From Actinomycetes bacterium (GTDB lineage Bacteria; Actinomycetota; Acidimicrobiia; Acidimicrobiales; Palsa-688): DNA of 6,915 nt. Positions 6,143 to 6,915 of this stretch are shown in pieces. The position numbers and the translations under genes are program-made. Numbering within the stretch: the stretch's first letter is position 1; each line of letters opens with the position of its first letter. The notes below the pieces were generated by a model. It was not told the DNA's origin and did not search any database. It saw only the letters and a program-made list of their open reading frames with translations. Where the stretch lies: contig JAKAXN010000241.1 of the NCBI GenBank assembly GCA_021816565.1, forward strand, positions 1-6,915, written 5' to 3'.

Positions 6143-6915
6143 CTACCGCCGCCTGCGCCGGTACCGGACCCGGCACGGTTGCTGGAGCTGGATCACCATC
6201 TTGGTGTAGTCGTCCCGGTAGGACTCCAGCGGCTGCGCCGCCTCGAACTCGAAGTCGCGCAGTATGACGGAGAAGATCGCCTTCATCTGCATCATGGCGA
6301 AGGCGTTGCCGACGCAGCGGTGCTTGCCGGCACCGAAGGGGATCCAGGTCCAGCGGTTCTGCAGGTCCTCCTGGCGGGGATCGATGTAGCGGCCCGGGTC
6401 GAAGCGCTCCGGGTCGGGAAAGTCCCCCCCGATGCGGTTCGAGACCCGGGGCGAGGCGGCCAGCACGGTCCCGGCCGGGATCCGGTACCCGGCCAGCTCG
6501 AAGTCCTCCTGGACCAGTCTCATCAGGATGATAAGCGGTGGGTGCAGCCGCAGGGTCTCCTTGAGCACCGATTCGAGCACGGGTATGGACCGCAGCGCCT
6601 GGAACGACACCTCCGAGCCGTCGGCATACAGGTCGTCGAGCTCCCTCACCACCGCAGCTAGGACGTCGGGGTGGCGCAGCAACTCGATCAGGGCCCAGGA
6701 GGCAGTGCCGCTGCTCGTGTGGTGACCGGCGAACATCATGGAGATGAAGATGCCGGTGATCTCGTCGGCGCTGAAGTGGTCGTCGCCGTCCGCGGTCTTG
6801 AGGGAGATCAGCACGTCCAGGAGGTCCCGGTCCTCCCGGGCCACCCGGCCGCGGGCCCTGCGCCTGTCGATTATGCCCTGCATCAGAGCCACCAGCTCGA
6901 GGCGGGCGGCGTCGC
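6143..6915 (-). CDS. cyp51: CYP51, sterol 14alpha-demethylase (N-terminus off window)
   Basis: C-terminal 256 residues of a P450 that removes the 14alpha-methyl group of sterols in three oxidations, releasing formate. In fragment numbering (first complete codon at 6911-6913): I-helix FAGHHTSSGTASW with AGHHTS at 62-67, where His replaces the usual acid, a hallmark of CYP51; K-helix ETLR at 119-122 followed by LHPPLIILMR; heme loop FGAGKHRCVG at 193-202 with Cys200. ITGIFISMMFAGHHTSSG, ASPRVSNRI, PRQEDLQNRWTWIPFGAG and ESYRDDYTKMV are very close to M. tuberculosis CYP51 as I remember it (451 residues), so roughly 190 N-terminal residues, including the B'-helix substrate motif, are missing only because the window ends. 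It ends in a run of five arginines and TAG, about 5 nt before the ferredoxin. Bacterial CYP51 substrates are unsettled; sterols may be made or imported. Family call very sure. Confidence 0.95.
   Translation of the reverse strand, partial: DAARLELVALMQGIIDRRRARGRVAREDRDLLDVLISLKTADGDDHFSADEITGIFISMMFAGHHTSSGTASWALIELLRHPDVLAAVVRELDDLYADGSEVSFQALRSIPVLESVLKETLRLHPPLIILMRLVQEDFELAGYRIPAGTVLAASPRVSNRIGGDFPDPERFDPGRYIDPRQEDLQNRWTWIPFGAGKHRCVGNAFAMMQMKAIFSVILRDFEFEAAQPLESYRDDYTKMVIQLQQPCRVRYRRRRR

Larger units (their letters stand above)
567..6915 (-). other. Eight-gene P450/dehydrogenase operon (5' end outside window)
   Basis: Eight genes run in the same direction with almost no spacing. In transcription order the junctions are: CYP51 stop to ferredoxin start, about 5 nt; ferredoxin/NTF2, 1-nt overlap (TGATG); NTF2/ALDH, 4-nt overlap (GTGA); ALDH to SDR, 38-nt gap; SDR/HIBADH, 1-nt overlap (TGATG); HIBADH/CMD, 4-nt overlap (GTGA); CMD/CYP142, 4-nt overlap (ATGA). 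I see no convincing promoter or terminator inside. The only room for one is the 38-nt gap at 3795-3832, which mainly holds a ribosome binding site. Co-transcription is inferred from this geometry. The set resembles the M. tuberculosis cyp51 region (Rv0763c-Rv0771, from memory), rearranged to one direction. Confidence 0.85.

Noticed and set aside
1..6915. CRISPR arrays, tRNA/rRNA genes, insertion sequences or phage features
   Set aside because: No regularly spaced repeats, structured RNA signatures, transposase or integrase motifs, or terminal inverted repeats were seen; coding genes fill nearly the whole window.

Overview
The window is GC-rich, dense coding DNA whose genes read like those of a high-GC actinobacterium (Actinomycetota). 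The closest relatives I recognise for most genes are mycobacterial. GTG starts, stop/start overlaps and the gene content all fit. The exact lineage cannot be fixed from the sequence; an uncultured or environmental actinobacterium is plausible.

Layout: positions 1-557 on the + strand hold the C-terminal part of an ABC-2 type transporter permease whose 5' part lies outside the window. From 567 to the right edge everything is on the - strand. Read in transcription order (right to left), it is one tightly packed run of eight genes: CYP51 sterol 14alpha-demethylase (N-terminus off the window), a small 3Fe-4S ferredoxin, an NTF2/SnoaL-fold protein, an aldehyde dehydrogenase, a short-chain dehydrogenase, a 3-hydroxyisobutyrate-dehydrogenase-type oxidoreductase, a cysteine-free carboxymuconolactone-decarboxylase-family protein, and a CYP142-like steroid C26(27)-hydroxylase. 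Five of the seven junctions are stop/start overlaps of 1 or 4 nt. The other two are a gap of about 5 nt and one of 38 nt. This looks like a single translationally coupled operon whose promoter lies beyond the right edge. The operon converges on the permease with only 9 bp between stop codons.

Function: the ALDH-SDR-HIBADH-CMD block matches, from memory, the M. tuberculosis order Rv0768-Rv0771, which lies next to cyp51 (Rv0764c) and its ferredoxin (Rv0763c). Here the two halves are merged into one co-directional unit, and a CYP142-type P450 is added at the distal end. CYP142 is known in mycobacteria for oxidising the cholesterol side chain at C26(27). CYP51 removes the sterol 14alpha-methyl group. 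The ferredoxin is the likely electron donor to one or both P450s, and the dehydrogenases are candidates for handling the alcohols and aldehydes the P450s make. The most interesting point is therefore a compact, apparently complete sterol- or terpenoid-oxidising operon that pairs two P450 types normally encoded apart. The real substrate is not shown by the sequence.
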